Below, piece by piece: positions 45,701 through 60,700 of a stretch of 64,000 nucleotides of DNA (position 1 is its first letter; each line of letters opens with the position of its first letter). The position numbers were made by a program, and so were the translations under genes. A model generated the notes under the pieces. The model did not search any database and was not told the origin of the DNA. It worked only from the letters and a program-made list of their open reading frames with translations. Origin of the DNA: Lagopus muta (lineage: Eukaryota > Chordata > Aves > Galliformes > Phasianidae); contig NC_064443.1 of the NCBI RefSeq assembly GCF_023343835.1, forward strand, positions 19,417,501-19,481,500, given 5' to 3'.

Positions 45701-48700
45701 GCGTTATGGTGATACGTGTCTGGGTCAACCCATGGATTTCAATGGAACTGCTGCAGATTCATGCCAGGTAATTGGAAGCAGGGTTTGACCCAGGCTCTGG
45801 AAAGGCATCTGAGTCTGGCGCTGAAGGGGAAAAAATCCCTCCGTGTGCACAGCTCTGACAAAGCCCTGCAAGAGGTAGTTTGCTGTACAGCTCTGTGACA
45901 CCCTGCCTGCAGCCTGTGGTGTGAGGCTGAGCCAGCACCTTCTCACTGGGAGCACAGATGCTGATTTGCTTTAGCTCTCTAAGCATGGCTGAAGAAATCT
46001 CCCTGCTTCCCTCCACCTCTAACCAGAACCACATTGGTGATCACAAAGGGCGGATGTGGAAACCAGCAGTTACCACAAGTCGTATCCTGCAGTGGGAGCC
46101 CTGTGGCAGTAAGGTGCAATGGGCACTAACTCTCACTGAGGCACAGGCCCCCTCTGGGCCACCCCACCTTGGGTACTCACCCTTGGCTTTGCCTCAATGT
46201 TCTCCCGCAGGAGCCACTCCTCGTTGAGGGTGTATCTGGCCTTCCCTGTGATGGCATCAATGGAGCCTTTGTTAATCTGCTGCTTGATGGCACAGATCAG
46301 CAGGAAGAATGGCTCTCCGACTGTCTCCTGGGGAAACGGAGAGAAGTCCATGTCAGCAACGGACCTGGCGGCCCATCCAGGGCAGGCTCTATACAGAAAC
46401 AGACTTGGGGTGCCAGCTTCCTATTAAAGGTGCTGTCTGAAGTCCTCTTTGTGCTGCCTGGTTTGCCATTGAGATCTATGGGAGTGAGGCCTCTGTGCGC
46501 CCTGTGGCTCTGGGAAGCAGCACTTGTACTTCTCATACCACAGCAGAGCCCTGATTGCAGCAAAAGAGAAAGATCAGAGTCAACCATGCTGTTCCCATGC
46601 GACAACGAGTAAACATGGCAGCTAACTCGTTATATTTGTCAACCTTCATCTTATGGGAGAGCTGTGGATTGTGACAGCACTGCAACAGGAACAAGGAGCC
46701 TAACAGGGACCAGCGATTTGTGACGCGGTTCAGTGACATGGTGTAATGCCAGATTTCTGATCCACTTATGTCTGTTATGCCAGTGTGCAAATACAACACA
46801 AGTTATTTTCTTGAAAAACATTTCAGTACTGGAGTACATCCCATTCTCCCTAATGTTCATGTGCAATTTCCTTCAGATGAGGCAAATGCAAATTACTGCA
46901 CATTCCTGTACTTCCCGACCATCACACCCCTGCGCAGCCATCGCTGCCATCTGAAATCCTGCTCGAGACAACAGATATCGGATGGTTTTGGTATTTCTCA
47001 GCTAGGAGCTGCTAAATCCTGTTCAATCTGCTTCTTAATTAAGACTTGGTGGTTCTTTTATTCTAATTGCCTTATAATTGCTGAAGCAATTAGCTCGATG
47101 TCAATTTTGATTCGGCTGCCTTCAGCGTTGGGGCTGCAGCAGGGCTGTGGGTGGGCACGCGCCATCTGTGCCAGGGTGCTCATGCTTTATTTTCCCAGGG
47201 CAGGCTGGTAAGAACATCGGGCAAGTGCAGGGGTCTTGCACCGGGATGGAAGGACTTCCTGCAACGCTCCCTCTGCGTTGGGCTCTGCAATGCTGGACAA
47301 AGGCACAGAAACATGTGAAGCTGTGGGGCAGAGGAGCTGAGGACCATGAATGAAATGCAGAAGGTAACAGAAAGTCAGTGTCTGAGGGGAAGGTGGCATG
47401 GTGAGCCAGCAGGCAGGGGTTATGCTGAGACAGAAGTGACCGGGTCTCGGTGCTTGCTTCCACCCACCACTTGTGCGGTGCGAACAGGAGCACTGCTGTA
47501 CAGCCCAACACAGGGGGTGCCAGCACAGTGCCTTTGTAGTGGTGCTCAGGTGTGCAGGATGACCACCCTGAGGTTCAGCACCGGGTCTGGAGCCTGTGCT
47601 GCCCCCCTGGGGAAACTGCTGCTGGACACAGCTCTGGCTGCAGCGGCAAGGGAGGAGGCTGAGTACCACGGCACAGAGCCCAGGTACCGCGGCTCCTCAC
47701 TGCCTGGAGCCAGCAGTGCTCCCTGGGCCATGCTGACCACATGGCATCGTGCTGCCAGTGTGCTGAGCGCAGAGGGACAGCCCATGCAGCCTGTGCTCAT
47801 ACCCTGTACTGTGTGAACGAGCCACCGCTGTCCTGAGGATGAGCTGCATAGGAGCCAAATGGCAGCTCAGCCTGCGAGATGCTATTTCTGTTTGTCTTGT
47901 TGGCTTTCAGACCCAGGAACTGTGGGACGCTATGGAGATCTGCAAAAGCACTGATCAGACTGCAAGTTTCAAAGAGGGGAAAGAAGTGCTGGCAGGCAGC
48001 GGCTGCAGATAAAACGGCAGGCCTGGAAACCTCGAGCATTGTTCAGAAAATGCATCTGGAAACAAACCAGCAGTGTCTCCGGAGCGGCTACTTGGGAGAA
48101 AGGAAGTCTAACCAGAAGAGATCAGTGCTGATTCAGGACAAAAATTATTTTAAAAAACCACACTCTGGGGCCTTTTTTTTCCTCCTATTGTGAATGCATT
48201 TTAATGAGACTTCATTTTCATTTTTGACTGAACCATCACAGGCTCTTGAAGCTGTGCGGGGCACTGCAATAAGCTCGCAGTAATGGAGTGCACAGCTCGG
48301 GCTGGCACTGCTTGGGCTGCTTCATGCTGGGGGAGCGTGGGAGGCGAAGGTTTTATGCTCTTGGGAAAAAGGTTCAGAGCACAGACTGGCTTTGGTGTGG
48401 CTGCTCCATTACTAAGGCCAACAAGACATCGGAGATGTCCTCTGGGAACACTCTACAGTCATTTCAAATGAGCCTTGGTGAGGTTGGAGTAAGGAAAGCG
48501 CAGAAAGCAGCTGCTTCTCGCAGGTGCCAGCTACTTTGGGGGTGATTATCTGTTTGTGTAATGTAAAAATTAAATCCCAGCTCCATCCCCTATGCAAAAC
48601 TTTGGGAAGCTTGGACCCAGGTCTGAATGCTGCATCCCAAGGCCTTGGCTTTCACTCAGTCATCAGTTTCCTCCTTCCCACCAGCACGGGGTGGAATGGC

Positions 48701-51700
48701 ACCGAGGTATCAGAGGGGGGAGGCAGTTCTCAGCATTTTCCATTACAGTGGTAGCGGGAAGTGCAGACGCACACCATTTTATTGGTGATTCTCATATGGT
48801 TATGCAGAAACCAAGATCTGCATCAGTTATGCAAATGCTGCAAGTTTTCCAGCCCCCCTCTGATTCCAACCCCAAGAAGCAAGTCTCCTGCTGCCTACCA
48901 TCACTGTCACATTTCAGAGGGGCAAACCCTCTGCTTTCAGGTGCCCTCCACATGTGCAGCTGTGAGTGGCTGTGGCCTGCCTCTTCTTCCCAGCTGAAGA
49001 CAGCTCCTTCAAATCATTTTTGCCCAAAACACAAGCGGATGGACTGCTAGTCACAGCATTAATATGAAACAAATGTTTTGAGCATGTAGCGTTGACTTAC
49101 AAGGGAAAATACAAGCTCTTGGAATTTTTCCACTGAACAATGGCAGGGACCTTTGCAGCAGCTGTTTCAAATAGATGTTGTGATTAATGGGGATCATTCA
49201 GGAATGAGAACCAGACCCATCATCACACGTCTGACAGCACAGTGCTGCAGGCAGGCAGGAGACTCTTTTTAACCAAAGAATGCCTCTCTGAAGGCAAACA
49301 GTTTGACCCAGAGGGATGCAAGGCACACGGGAGGTTCCTGACTGTCACTAATATTTAAGTTGTTGCCCTGAGCTAGAAGCAGTCTGTGGGCAGGAGTGCT
49401 TCAGTGGCTCCGTGCTTGGCTTTTGTAGTGAGGAAGGCACCGGTTCAGCTCACACTGCTGAGCCCTCCATCCCTGCACACAGCAGCCTGAACCCATTTGG
49501 AGCCCTCCCCTGCAGGGACAGCCAGAGCTTCTTCCACCCACATCAGCAGGCAGCAGCTTCTCCTCCACTGAGGTTTCCCCACCTTCACCCAAGTATGCAA
49601 TGTGCTCTTGGAAATCTAATCTTCACTGCATTCTGCTTCCTGTTCATGCCGAGATCCCATGGAGCTGCATCAAGGAAGGGTCAGGCTGGATGTTGGGAAA
49701 AGACTCAGCACCAGAGGGCAGTGGGCACAGAACAGAGTCCCCAGGGCAGCCCCACACTAGCAGAGCTCAGGGAGCATTTGGACACCACTCTCAAACATGG
49801 AGTTGGGTGGTGCTGTGTGGAGTCAGGAGATAGACTTGATGATGCCTGCAGGCTCCTTCTGACTTGGGAACTTCTGTCATTCTGTGATTCTAGCTGGCTA
49901 AGCCCTCGTTCCACCATCTCCCTGATTTCTACACAGCTTCAGCTCACAGCTGGCACCAGCCCTCATCACAGGCTCATCACAGGCAGTCCCAGCCCTGGTC
50001 CTGACCCCAGCTGTGCATGGGCACCTGGACTACCACGGCCCCAGGAGAGGTGCTTCAGGCTGTCAGGGCAGCAGCACCGATAATTAGCTCTGTAACGTGC
50101 CCATAGCCTCAGCCTGTGTGATAAGAATTACATTTCTTTCCTCTTTTTTCTTTCCTGAGAAAGCCCTCTTGCACAATGTTCATTTTTAGCAGAGCCGGAG
50201 CTGGATCGGACGCCTCAAGGGCTCTGCTCTCCAAGAGAGAAGATCAGCACTTCCCCCCCCATGGTTAAGCTACAGGCACAAAACAGAAAGATTACAAAAT
50301 AAATAAATAATCACTAATTCACTCTTTTTTCCTCTGGCAGGCTGGAAAGCCATGCTCCATTGGCACAGGCAGCCCTACTTGTTCCTGTGACTTTTCCTTC
50401 ATTGTAGTTCATAATTATGTGAGCTAAAATGAAAGATTAAGAACTACAAAGTCACAAGCTTTAGAACAAACAGTGATCTTCAGCTGTGTTCAGAAGACAT
50501 TATGATATGTATGAAGACAATGCAGTATTGCTTCTGTGACTACAGCAAACACTTTGAAAAAGAGATTTTTCTAAAGGCCTTTTCCAGGCTTTCCCCTGTG
50601 GGTATAATGGGGTGTCCTCCAATTAGCTGCTGTGGAATCAATTATGTTATTGCTCAACTCTTCTGAGAAATTCCAACCAGAGCTGGCAAGCATTGGAAAT
50701 AAAGCACTGAGCAGATGGAGATGCTCTGAAATGCCAAATATCTTCCTTTTACGTTATGTAGGAAGATAGTCAGGCTTCTGGACATCCCCCTCTCCTGCAA
50801 AGACACCTGGGCAGCGTGGAACTGAGAGGACATGCCCAGCACAAGGAGCCCCAACCCAAACGACCACTGACAGCCCAGCAGCTTTTCTGCCCCACACCAC
50901 AAGCACCTCCTGGGGTCCTGCACTGAAGCAAAATGCTGAACTAGCTGGCAACCATCAGTAAGGCTATCCAAATTGGTCAGAGAAAACAACAGCTGGAACT
51001 GTTCTCCAAACCTCAAGCTATTGTGGTTATTTTCCAATTCCCTGTGGCTGTCTTCTCAACCATGGCAATAGATGCCAGTTTAGTGCCCTGGCCTTATAAA
51101 AAGCAGGCCACACTAGGAAGCCTGCTAGGAAGCTTGATCCCATCAAGTCACCAGATGCAACCAAACTTCCAGTTGCTTTCTTATGCTTAAACATTCAATC
51201 TGTTGGAGTTTGTCAACCATTAGTGACAAGGCAACTGGCCCAACGGGCAAGTATTTAGTTCCTCAGCTGATTCACATGTCCCTTGTTACCCCTGCATGCA
51301 ATGCAACTACCATACACTCATCTGGTTCTCTTACTCTGAGATAGCTGTACATGCAGATGGACATCCAGTTGGTGAGCATCTTCTCTACCACAGATTCAGT
51401 TCTCCTCAGCATCAGCTTGGGATTTTTGGAAGCTGAAGCATCTATTAGATCCACCAAGAGGTCCTTCATGATGCTGGTGTAATATTCCAGTTTCCCATGC
51501 AATGCAATAGTAAGCAGGGAGGCCAGGTTACACCTGAAAAACAGAATTGTGTAAGTAAACTGTTAACTAGTATAAGAAACAAGAAGGCAGCATTTGTGGC
51601 AGTTTCTGCAGGCTCTCTCAATGGGGCTAAACTCCACAGGCTCTTTCTGTGCTGTCAGACCTCAGGTCAACTCACACTCTTAATGGTAAATCGTATGTGT

Positions 51701-54700
51701 TCAGGAATACAAACACTGCAAGAGCAGGTCATGCACTCCATCTTTTGGTGCTTTGTAGGAAAATGGAAAAGGTTTTTAGCTGCTCATTTCTAAAAGAAAA
51801 CTGGGAGGCCAGTTGTAACCTTCAGCTGCAATGCATGACTCTAGATAGCATCTGGATCGCTTAGAGTTTAGGAATAAATCAATCTCGTCCAGCTGCCAGG
51901 TCTTTGGTTGAAATTTAGCATAGATGATCAGTGCCTGAAAACCACAGGCCTATGGAAAATGTCCATGTAGGACAAGAGATGCATTCAACTGCCTCCTCAA
52001 CAGCTTCATGGGACCAGGCAGGGGCCACGGAGCCACCCTTCACAGCAGAGACTGTGAGGCAGCAGCCACACCACTGAGCTTGCTGTGGGCACGTGGAACC
52101 CCTGCAGATGAGCTGGCTGCCTGCGTGGCTCCTCAGTCTGCTGGAGCTCATACCTGTCCCTCACAGCAAAGTCTTTCTGTTGTTCAAGAGCGTGGACAAA
52201 AACGATGAGAAAGTGCTTGTTGTTGAGCAAGGTAGAGAACAGTGAGATTCCTTCTTCCATATTGGGTCTGCAGCTTTCAGGGATCTAGAGAAAAAAATAG
52301 AAAGCAGAATGAGAAAAACACTCCTTGTTTCCCCCCACCCCAACTTCTTTTATCCTACCTGACTGCAGTGATGTCCCTGCTAAGCACACAGTGCTGTGCT
52401 GATGCCTCCATTCTCCCTGTCCAGCACTAGCCAGACTGCTTTCCTGGCGAAGGCACGACTGCATTCTGAGCTGCATCAGAAGCAGCACAGTCACCAGGCC
52501 ACTGCCCCTCTCTATTCAGCACTTGTGAGACCAAGGAGAGTAACATGCCCAGTTTTGGACTCCCCACTGCCACGTGGGTGTTGACAATTTGGAGCAAATA
52601 CAGCAGGGGATGCCAATTAGGGGGCAGTTATGTACAAGAAGAGGCAGAGAGAGCTGGTGCTTATTTGCCCTTAAGAGGGAGATAATTTCCTGCAGTCTTC
52701 AACTGCACTGTGGCAGGGTAGAAAAGACAGAGCTAGGCTCTTCTCTGGGGATATAATGATAGGATAAGAGGCAAGAGACACCAGATGGAGCGTGGGACAC
52801 TAATTAAAGAAAGTTTCCACCTTCATGGTCATCAGGCACTGGAAAAAGAGCTCTGAGAGGCTGTGGGATTTCCATTCTTGAAGATATCTCAACACTCAGC
52901 TGGACAAGGCCCTCAGCAACCTGATCTAGTTGGAGTTGCTGTAAGCAGATCTCTCTTCAACCTAAATGACTTCCTGATCCTTCACTTCCTGACTCTCGTG
53001 CATCCAAAACCCAGCTCTGGGACAACAGCTTATAGTGAATCTCTTGTAATTCATCTCATTTATGAAGAGCTGTGTACGGAACAGAAGGTGACATACACTA
53101 TGGTACACCTAGGAAGAAAGCCCACAGTGAAGCTGGGGAGGGTCTTGGGACAGAGCTCCTTCATGTGAGAGCAGAATTTCACAAATCTCTCTTCTCCAAC
53201 CAGTGAAAGCTGATCCAGTGGTGGTATGCGTTAATTGCTTTGAGTAATCAAGCTTTCCCCACATGCCACAAGAAAATGCATGGCACTGTCAACACACACG
53301 AGTATGGTTAGCAACCACTGAGGAACATTTGTTTTGTTAGTGGGTTACTCACTTTCCATTCCCCCACCAGAAGCGGATGGGTTTCCTGGACCTGGGAGCC
53401 CACCTGGGAGCTGAGCTGTTGGGAAGGCAGAACGTAACACTCCTCATAGAGCGAGGAACACTGCAACACAACCAAACACAGCCATCAGCAGAGGGCCAGA
53501 GACCTCCTCATGTGCCACGTGCCACAGGGGAATGAGAGAGAGAACCATCTTCAGGACTGGAGACCACCCATTACAAAGAAATGCACTGGAATAATTTATA
53601 AAGCCTTCACACACTTTCCAAGATTGTCTTGAATGAGCAAACACCACAAGAATAAGGGGAGGCAGATGTCTGAGCCAGACACGAGGCAGTTAGGGTGGGG
53701 AGACTGCAAATAGATTAATGTGACAGCTAGAAAACCCCAGAAGAGAAAGCGTTATAAAAGAGTAAGTCAAAATAGAGAAGTACTGGGTGCTTTAACTTCG
53801 GAAACAGATGGGAAAAATGTTTACATCTCTAACATGAATCTTAAAGAGCCTAGTGTGCAGATATATAGAGACTGGGTAACTTAAAAACCTGAGTAGTAAC
53901 TTGTAATGAAACACTCTGCAGTCATAAATCATCCTCTCATTCCTCACCAGCAAAATGCAACAGCCTCAGGGGTGAAATACGGCCACGGTTAGCAGCACAC
54001 AGCAACACAGCTGAGCAGCTGGTGAAGTGAATCTCAGCACCAACACATCTGGTACTGCCCTAGAGGAGGGCTCTCAGCAGACAGACCCAGACCTCATGCC
54101 CGAGGGGCATCGTGCTGCAGGCACCACGTGCCCAGCAGCTGGGGGAGGGAACACAAAGGGAGAGACAGAGACATCTGATGAGGTCTGAGAAGTGGCAGTG
54201 CAGCTGAAAATCCTTGGTGGCGAGCTGCGTGGAACATAAGCCACCTTTCCCCGAGCACTGATGAGAGATGCCTTCAGCATCAGCTTTCTCCCAGCAGACA
54301 GCAGATTGCAGCTGAAGACTTTGGGGAGAACGGAGTGCCCCCAGCACATCCTACTCATGTGAGAGACACAGCTTTCAGAGGAGGAAGTCCAGCAGCATCA
54401 CACTGGTGAGCTAACACAGCTCCCAGAGCTGTGCCCTGTCTGCCTCCCAGCTCTGCCAGGTTCCAGCCATACTGAGCATCCTGACCTTGCTTCGCACACC
54501 GGGAGCTGTGGCTCCAGTGTTGATGATAATTAAGGCTGAAATATATGACATTTAAATATATAACAGAGGAATGATTTTGTTACCCTTTGGCAGAGGGAGA
54601 GCAGAGCCCCAATCTGATTAGGAAGGAATTGCAGTGATTAGATACCCATAAATGCAGAATGGCCTTACTTTGGGGAAGAACGTCCGGGTCACAAAGTGCT

Positions 54701-57700
54701 TGTACTCCAGGAATGGGATCCCTTGGCTGCGGTTCAGCTCCTTGGTCAGATCTGTCATGTCTGTCTGCAGCTCTGCAAAACCTTAGGTAAAAAGACCCAC
54801 AGATGGTAAGAGCTCTGATAATCTACCAGCTGAGGCAGGCTGGCACTGAAACATGCTGCGTGTCTCCTCTTGAGGAGACCTCTCCTCCTTGAGAGGGCTG
54901 AAGCAGGGTTTTCCATCGGAGCTGACTATTTCCAGGGCTTACCTGTCAGCACTACACATCATGTTTTGCAGCACATACAGAGAAAAAACCTTCCCCATCT
55001 CCAGGACACCAGCCCTGGGGTGTGGTTCCGCAGGTAGATTTCTGCACCCACGGCACAATGATGTACTTTGCAGACAGCAATTGCAGACACGGCTTGCTTC
55101 TCCCACTGCTCCAGCAGGAGTGTGCTGCAGTTTTTGTTGCACATTACAGATTAGCGTGACCTTCAGGCAGCCTCCGTGTGGCCAAGGGCCATTAACCTGA
55201 GACATGGACGTTGGTGGCACCAAAGCTAAGTGCCTCACCTAAGTCAGGCAGCAAGACAAGAACAGGGCCACACTTCCATTCACACACACATCCTGATGAA
55301 GAAAAATGGCAGCGACAGAAAGCTTTCTGTAAGCACTTCTGTAGATCTCTATGAAGGAGAAGGTGAATGGCTTCGACTCTGCTGTTCCGACAGCTCCCTC
55401 CCAGTCTGGGCTCCTGCACACTGCCCACTACCATTGACTCACCTTTGCGGATTTCCTCTCGGATCTGCGATTCCATCTCCTCCATCTGCAGCAGGGTTTT
55501 CTGCCAGTAGCGCTCTGCTCTGCGGCTCTTTGTGCAAAACACAAAGAGAGCTGGAGGAGAGGAAGGGAATGAGCTTTTTTGGACTCGGACACAAGGAGCG
55601 GCTGAAGGCAGGACCAGAGTGGTCCCCTGTTAACATGAGCAGAAACCTAACTTCAGCCTTAGCTTAACATCTACAGCAAACCTGGCACTGATTGGGCAGC
55701 TGGCTCTTATCTGTAAATCAGTAAAGCCAGCTGGAATTTAATGATCAGGCTTTCGCTGTCGTCTTTAGTTTATGTCTGGGCTGTCTGTATTTAGATAAAC
55801 TGCTATATTAGTGAATCCTGGCTAATTAATGATTACAGATTTTCAGAGGTTTGTTACCTGTATTACAGTGTTCATTTTTGACATTCTTTCCATGCCTCCA
55901 GAAATATGTTTCTAAAGACTAGTGGTACATTTAAAAAACAGTGTGCTTTATAACCTTTGTTAAAAATAAATTAAATACCTATTAGAAACACCTCATTTGT
56001 TGGGAAATAATGAGTTTTTTGCTGTACAATTGTTCTAAGCGTGTAACAAAAAATGCCAGACAGAGCATATACGTGCAACTTCCAGTGAGCGTAGCAAATT
56101 GTTGTGCCTACTCCAGCTCTGGAGCTAAGACTCTCCAGCAAGAACCTGCTGCTGGCTGTGACTGCTGGGTCAGACAGACCTCTGCTGCCAGACAGCCATG
56201 CATGAGAATGCCTGCTTAATACCATTAAGAAGCATTTGGGGAAAAAAAGCGTGATGTTAATTATAAACATCACAGACTCAAACAACAGATAAGCCATGGA
56301 TTCAGTCAACAGAAACTCCACACTGCAGTAAGCTTCTATCTGGGGCATTGGTGTGGTCCTACACAGAGAACGGCTACTTGCTGCCTCCGGATCAGAACTG
56401 CAGCACTCAGAGGTTTCCTAACATGTGAGTGAGCCACGACCACTCCTCCACATGCAATCAGAAAACCTGGAAACTCCCCGTCCTGTTCCCTCACCTACGA
56501 CAGAGAGGACCAGCAGGATGCTGCAGATGACGATGGAGACGATGATGGCAGTCTCTCCTCCACCAAGGTGCAGCATTGCAATTGTGTAGTTGAACTTTCC
56601 AACTTGAATCTGCAGAGGGAGAAAGAGGGAGAAGTGAGAGCACAAACCAGCCAAGTCCAGGGCCTCAGCCTCCTGTTGCCACAAAGCAAGGGGCCATGAG
56701 CCACTGGCAAGTCTACTCAGCACAGCTTAAAAAAGATCCTCCATGCTTCTGGGATGAAAGGGCTCAACAGCACCATCTGATAAGGAAAACTCATGACACT
56801 ACAGTCTTTCACTTCTGGAAATGAGTTTCACTTCTCTACAGGAATGGGAAGTGAGAGAAACTTGAGCAAAAAGTGGAAACAAGGTGGAGAAGAGATGGAA
56901 GGATCTTACGGTTACATCTGTGGCATGGAGCACCTCCAGGAAAGGTGCAAGCTGCGGCAGATCTTGGCACAGTGCTGCCGCTGGCTCATGTCTGCCAGAG
57001 CAGCAGTCCCACATCCACTGCTCACCTTTGTGTCTAAATAGTGTGGTCATGGACAAAAGCGGACTTGAAGCCCCCAGTGGCTTTCTCTCATTTATTTCAA
57101 CAATCAATTCAGTATAATTTTGGTAAGAGGAATTAATGAGGCTGTGGGTTAGTGCAGAGATCAGTGGGGATGGCCAGAGCCAGGCAGGACCTGGGCACCA
57201 TCAGACCCCCAGCAAGGACACAGACTAGCAGCAGGACATATTGCTGAATCCTCCTTCCACCACTGCAGAGCTCCAACAGCAAATTACAGAATACTGGCTG
57301 TCACAGCAGGCATATGAGCTCTCCAGAAGAATATTCATCAGCCAGCAAGCCAGTGGGACTTCTGCAGGTCCTGATAACCATCAGTAGTGCGGATCAGGTG
57401 GGGACACTGCGTGAGTCTGGCCCCGTGCTACCAAAGCTATTAGAAGTGTGTTACAAAGGCAGCTGTGACTTACAAAAAGCCAGCATGTTGTAACTCCAGC
57501 CACATACGAAGGTTTGGTAAGGGCATACAGAGATGAAAACAAGCTGGTTGTTTAGCTGCTGGCACACTCAATAGCTGTGCAATACTGTAGTGCTGGGTAT
57601 CATTCCCCTGCTTCCTGAAGGACTTACCCTAAATGGCTTACATCAAACCCAAACTAGCAAACTCAAAAATTCCCTTTTATTCCCAAAGGAGTTTCCCCTT

Positions 57701-60700
57701 TTCTCAGTTCTCATTAAAAAACAAAATTGCCCTATTTAAAATTTCCATTCATACGACTTAGGAAATTCTCTTACTTCTGCTTTTCCATGTTTTCAGTTTG
57801 CAACTGAATTTCATACACAACAAACCACAGCCAGGACACTGGAAAGTCCTCCAGCACGCTGGTGGCACACTGCTGTGCTGGGTTTGGGTCTTCATCTCCA
57901 CACATAGTTCTTTTGCTGGCCATAAGAGGCCACATAACTGACAGCTGTGTGGAAATCCCCAAACACATTTCACAAGGACCAGAAAGAAAATGACTGCAAG
58001 TGGCAAACAACATCACCTGCCTGGGAGTTCACAGTGCCTCACAAGAACTGACAAAATCCCTGCCCACAAATCACAGCTCGACGTCTGACAGCCAGGCACA
58101 CTACAGACCTTCAACACCCATCACGCCAGGCAGGCTCAGCATCTGCCCTGCAGCACGGGAAGCCCTGGGACGCTGCAGGCATTGCACGCTCTGCCCATCT
58201 TTCTGCCCACACAGCTCCCCAGCAGGCTGCTGTCAGTGGACCTGGGCAGCTGTGATGCTGCAGCCCTGCCTGTGCACAGCTCCCCGGCATGCGGGGTCTG
58301 CAGCACAGAGTCCTGCTGCCCAGCAAGCATGGTCTGCGAGCTGCTGGCACTCACCGTCACAGGCAGCTGCCTTTCCGAGGTGCTCAGTGACTCATTGACA
58401 GAGCAATGGATGACCTTGTCCGACACAATCTGAATCTCACAGGAGATAAGGCCGATTTTCACCTGGTACTCGCTGCTCTCCAGGCCCAGGTTGTCAGGCT
58501 CTTTCTAAAGACAAAAATAAAACCAGGATGTCAGTCTCCTGAGTGGCAGTTGGAGCAGCAGTAGCTCTTCCTGCTGTATTTTCCTTATTCCCTGCTGATT
58601 TTTCAGATCTGAGAGCACCCTCCCTCTCCAAGAACATTCTTCGAGCACTCCACAGGAAAGCCAGAATTGGACCATTCCCATTTTCCCTCTTTCCCATTTC
58701 TCACGGAGCATGGGACATGGGATGAACAAGGCCCTGGTGGAATCTGGGAAGATCTGCTTTTGATCTGCCCTGGCTCACTGCCACAGATAAGGATCTGAAC
58801 GCCCACCTGGGAAGGGGAAGGATATACACCAGAGGAGACATGAGGGGATGCGGCTGCGGGGTCTGAGATGGGGAGAGTGCCTGTGGAGCACGTTGCAAGC
58901 AGTAAGGATATCCTGCAGGGAACAACGTCCCTTCAATTAGTGCTGCGCATTGTCTAAGCCCCTCTGAACTGCCATACCCCAACTTCCTTGTTAACTGAAC
59001 TCAACTCGGCAGCCAAAAGTGAGGAATGAGTGACTCATTTCTGCAGGAACAAATATCTATTGTCAGGGCCTTCTGGAGAACCTGCCTGACTTTATGCCAG
59101 CGCTGCTGTTCTTCTCCATACATGCAGCATTTTATTTAGCTCCTTGCTAAAGGCAGCTCTCTGTGCTCATGCCTTAGCGGGTACCGCCAGCACCGACTGG
59201 CCGTGGCTCCTGGTGAGCAGCCAGCAGAGGCAGCAGGCCACGTGTGAGCTGCCTGAGCACAACTCCTGCTGCTCCCATCCTCACCCACCACCTTTCTCCC
59301 CACTGCATCTGCAGACAGATGCTGCACTGCTCCTTAGGACTGCACAGCTTCCCAGTGAGTAGCAGGCAGCACCCGAAGAAGCAGAGCTGTAAACACTGCT
59401 CTCTTACGTGTATAACCAGTGTCAAGGGCTCGCCAGGGTGGTGCTTGATCCACTTCTCCTTCTTGGCTGTGAAGAACTGGGGGTCAGCGTAGTACTCCAG
59501 GCTGAACTTGCTGATGTGCAGGGCCTCCTCCGGGTACATCTCCTCATCCAAAGCTGGGCGATCGTCTGTGTAGAGGCGGCCATTGAGGTAGAAATCGACA
59601 GGAGCGGGCTTGCTCCCAGCAGTGATGTTGGAGGCAGCTGGAGAAGGGCAGGTGATCACAGTGTCGGTGTGAACCTTACAGCTCTGGAGACAGGAGAGCA
59701 CGTGCATCAGAAAAGGCATCCGAGTGCTCTCACCCAGAATCCCTGCTCCCCATTACCAGGTGACATCCAGGGGGCACCCACCGTTTGCTCCCTGCCAATG
59801 GCACGAACCACCATGGAGGCATTCTGGACCAGCTCAAAGCCTCTTCCTTCCAGGGTGATGATCCTGCCTCCGCTTCGAAGAGATGGGAAAAAAGAGAGAA
59901 TGATTGCAGAAGAGGTGCCCTTGACAACATGAAGTGTCAAGGTACAACAGCTGGGTCTCACCTCCTGTCATATTCCCAGGGATATTTCCCAGTTATCTGA
60001 GCAGAAAATGCAACCCAAAAGCCAAAGGTCTTCTCTTATTTGCCACAGGCATCACACTGCTACTGCAATACGAGGGAAGGGAGGAGGAGCAGCTGCCCTG
60101 GTGGAAAGGGGGAGCAGCAGACTGTTCCCTGCTCCCAGTGCCCAGAGGAGCAGCCTCCCTCTGCATTCTTGGGGTACAGAGCACATTGTCCAGGCCATCA
60201 GTGTCATAAAAGGCTAATGTGACCACTGAAAGCAGGGACAAGTGGATATTCCTTTTCCCTGCCCCACAAAGAACTCCTGGGGAGTGAAGAGACTCCTTGT
60301 GAGGTTGACATGGATCCTGCATCTCCCAGCCTTTTCAGATTTAGATCAAAACTTGAAAATTGTTTTGTGTTTCAGCTCTGCTGCCTGTGGAATGTGAAAT
60401 GTGGGCCTCAATATGTAGCCAATTAGTGACAGTAACAAAAGGGCCCTGATGCACACAAGACTCCTAGGCAAAACAAGGGCTGGAGAATGTGTATCAACTC
60501 TTCTGCTCTGGACAGCAGAAGCTATCCCCTGAATTTACTTTCCCCTTCCTCCATGTCATGCCCAAAGTTTGGGGTATCTGTAAGGGAACAGCCAGGATTC
60601 ACAGACCCTATTATCTCGAGACTGTAGGTACAGCACTCTAAATCCATGTCTAACTGTCATGCCTGCAAACTAGTTCACAACTTCTGTTCTGCTTTAAACT

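Noticed and set aside
54669-54772. Nearer acceptor (TTGCAG) for PLXND1 exon w8
   Set aside because: Also in frame by length, but the acceptor nine bases upstream restores GFAELQ, which is the plexin-D1 sequence.
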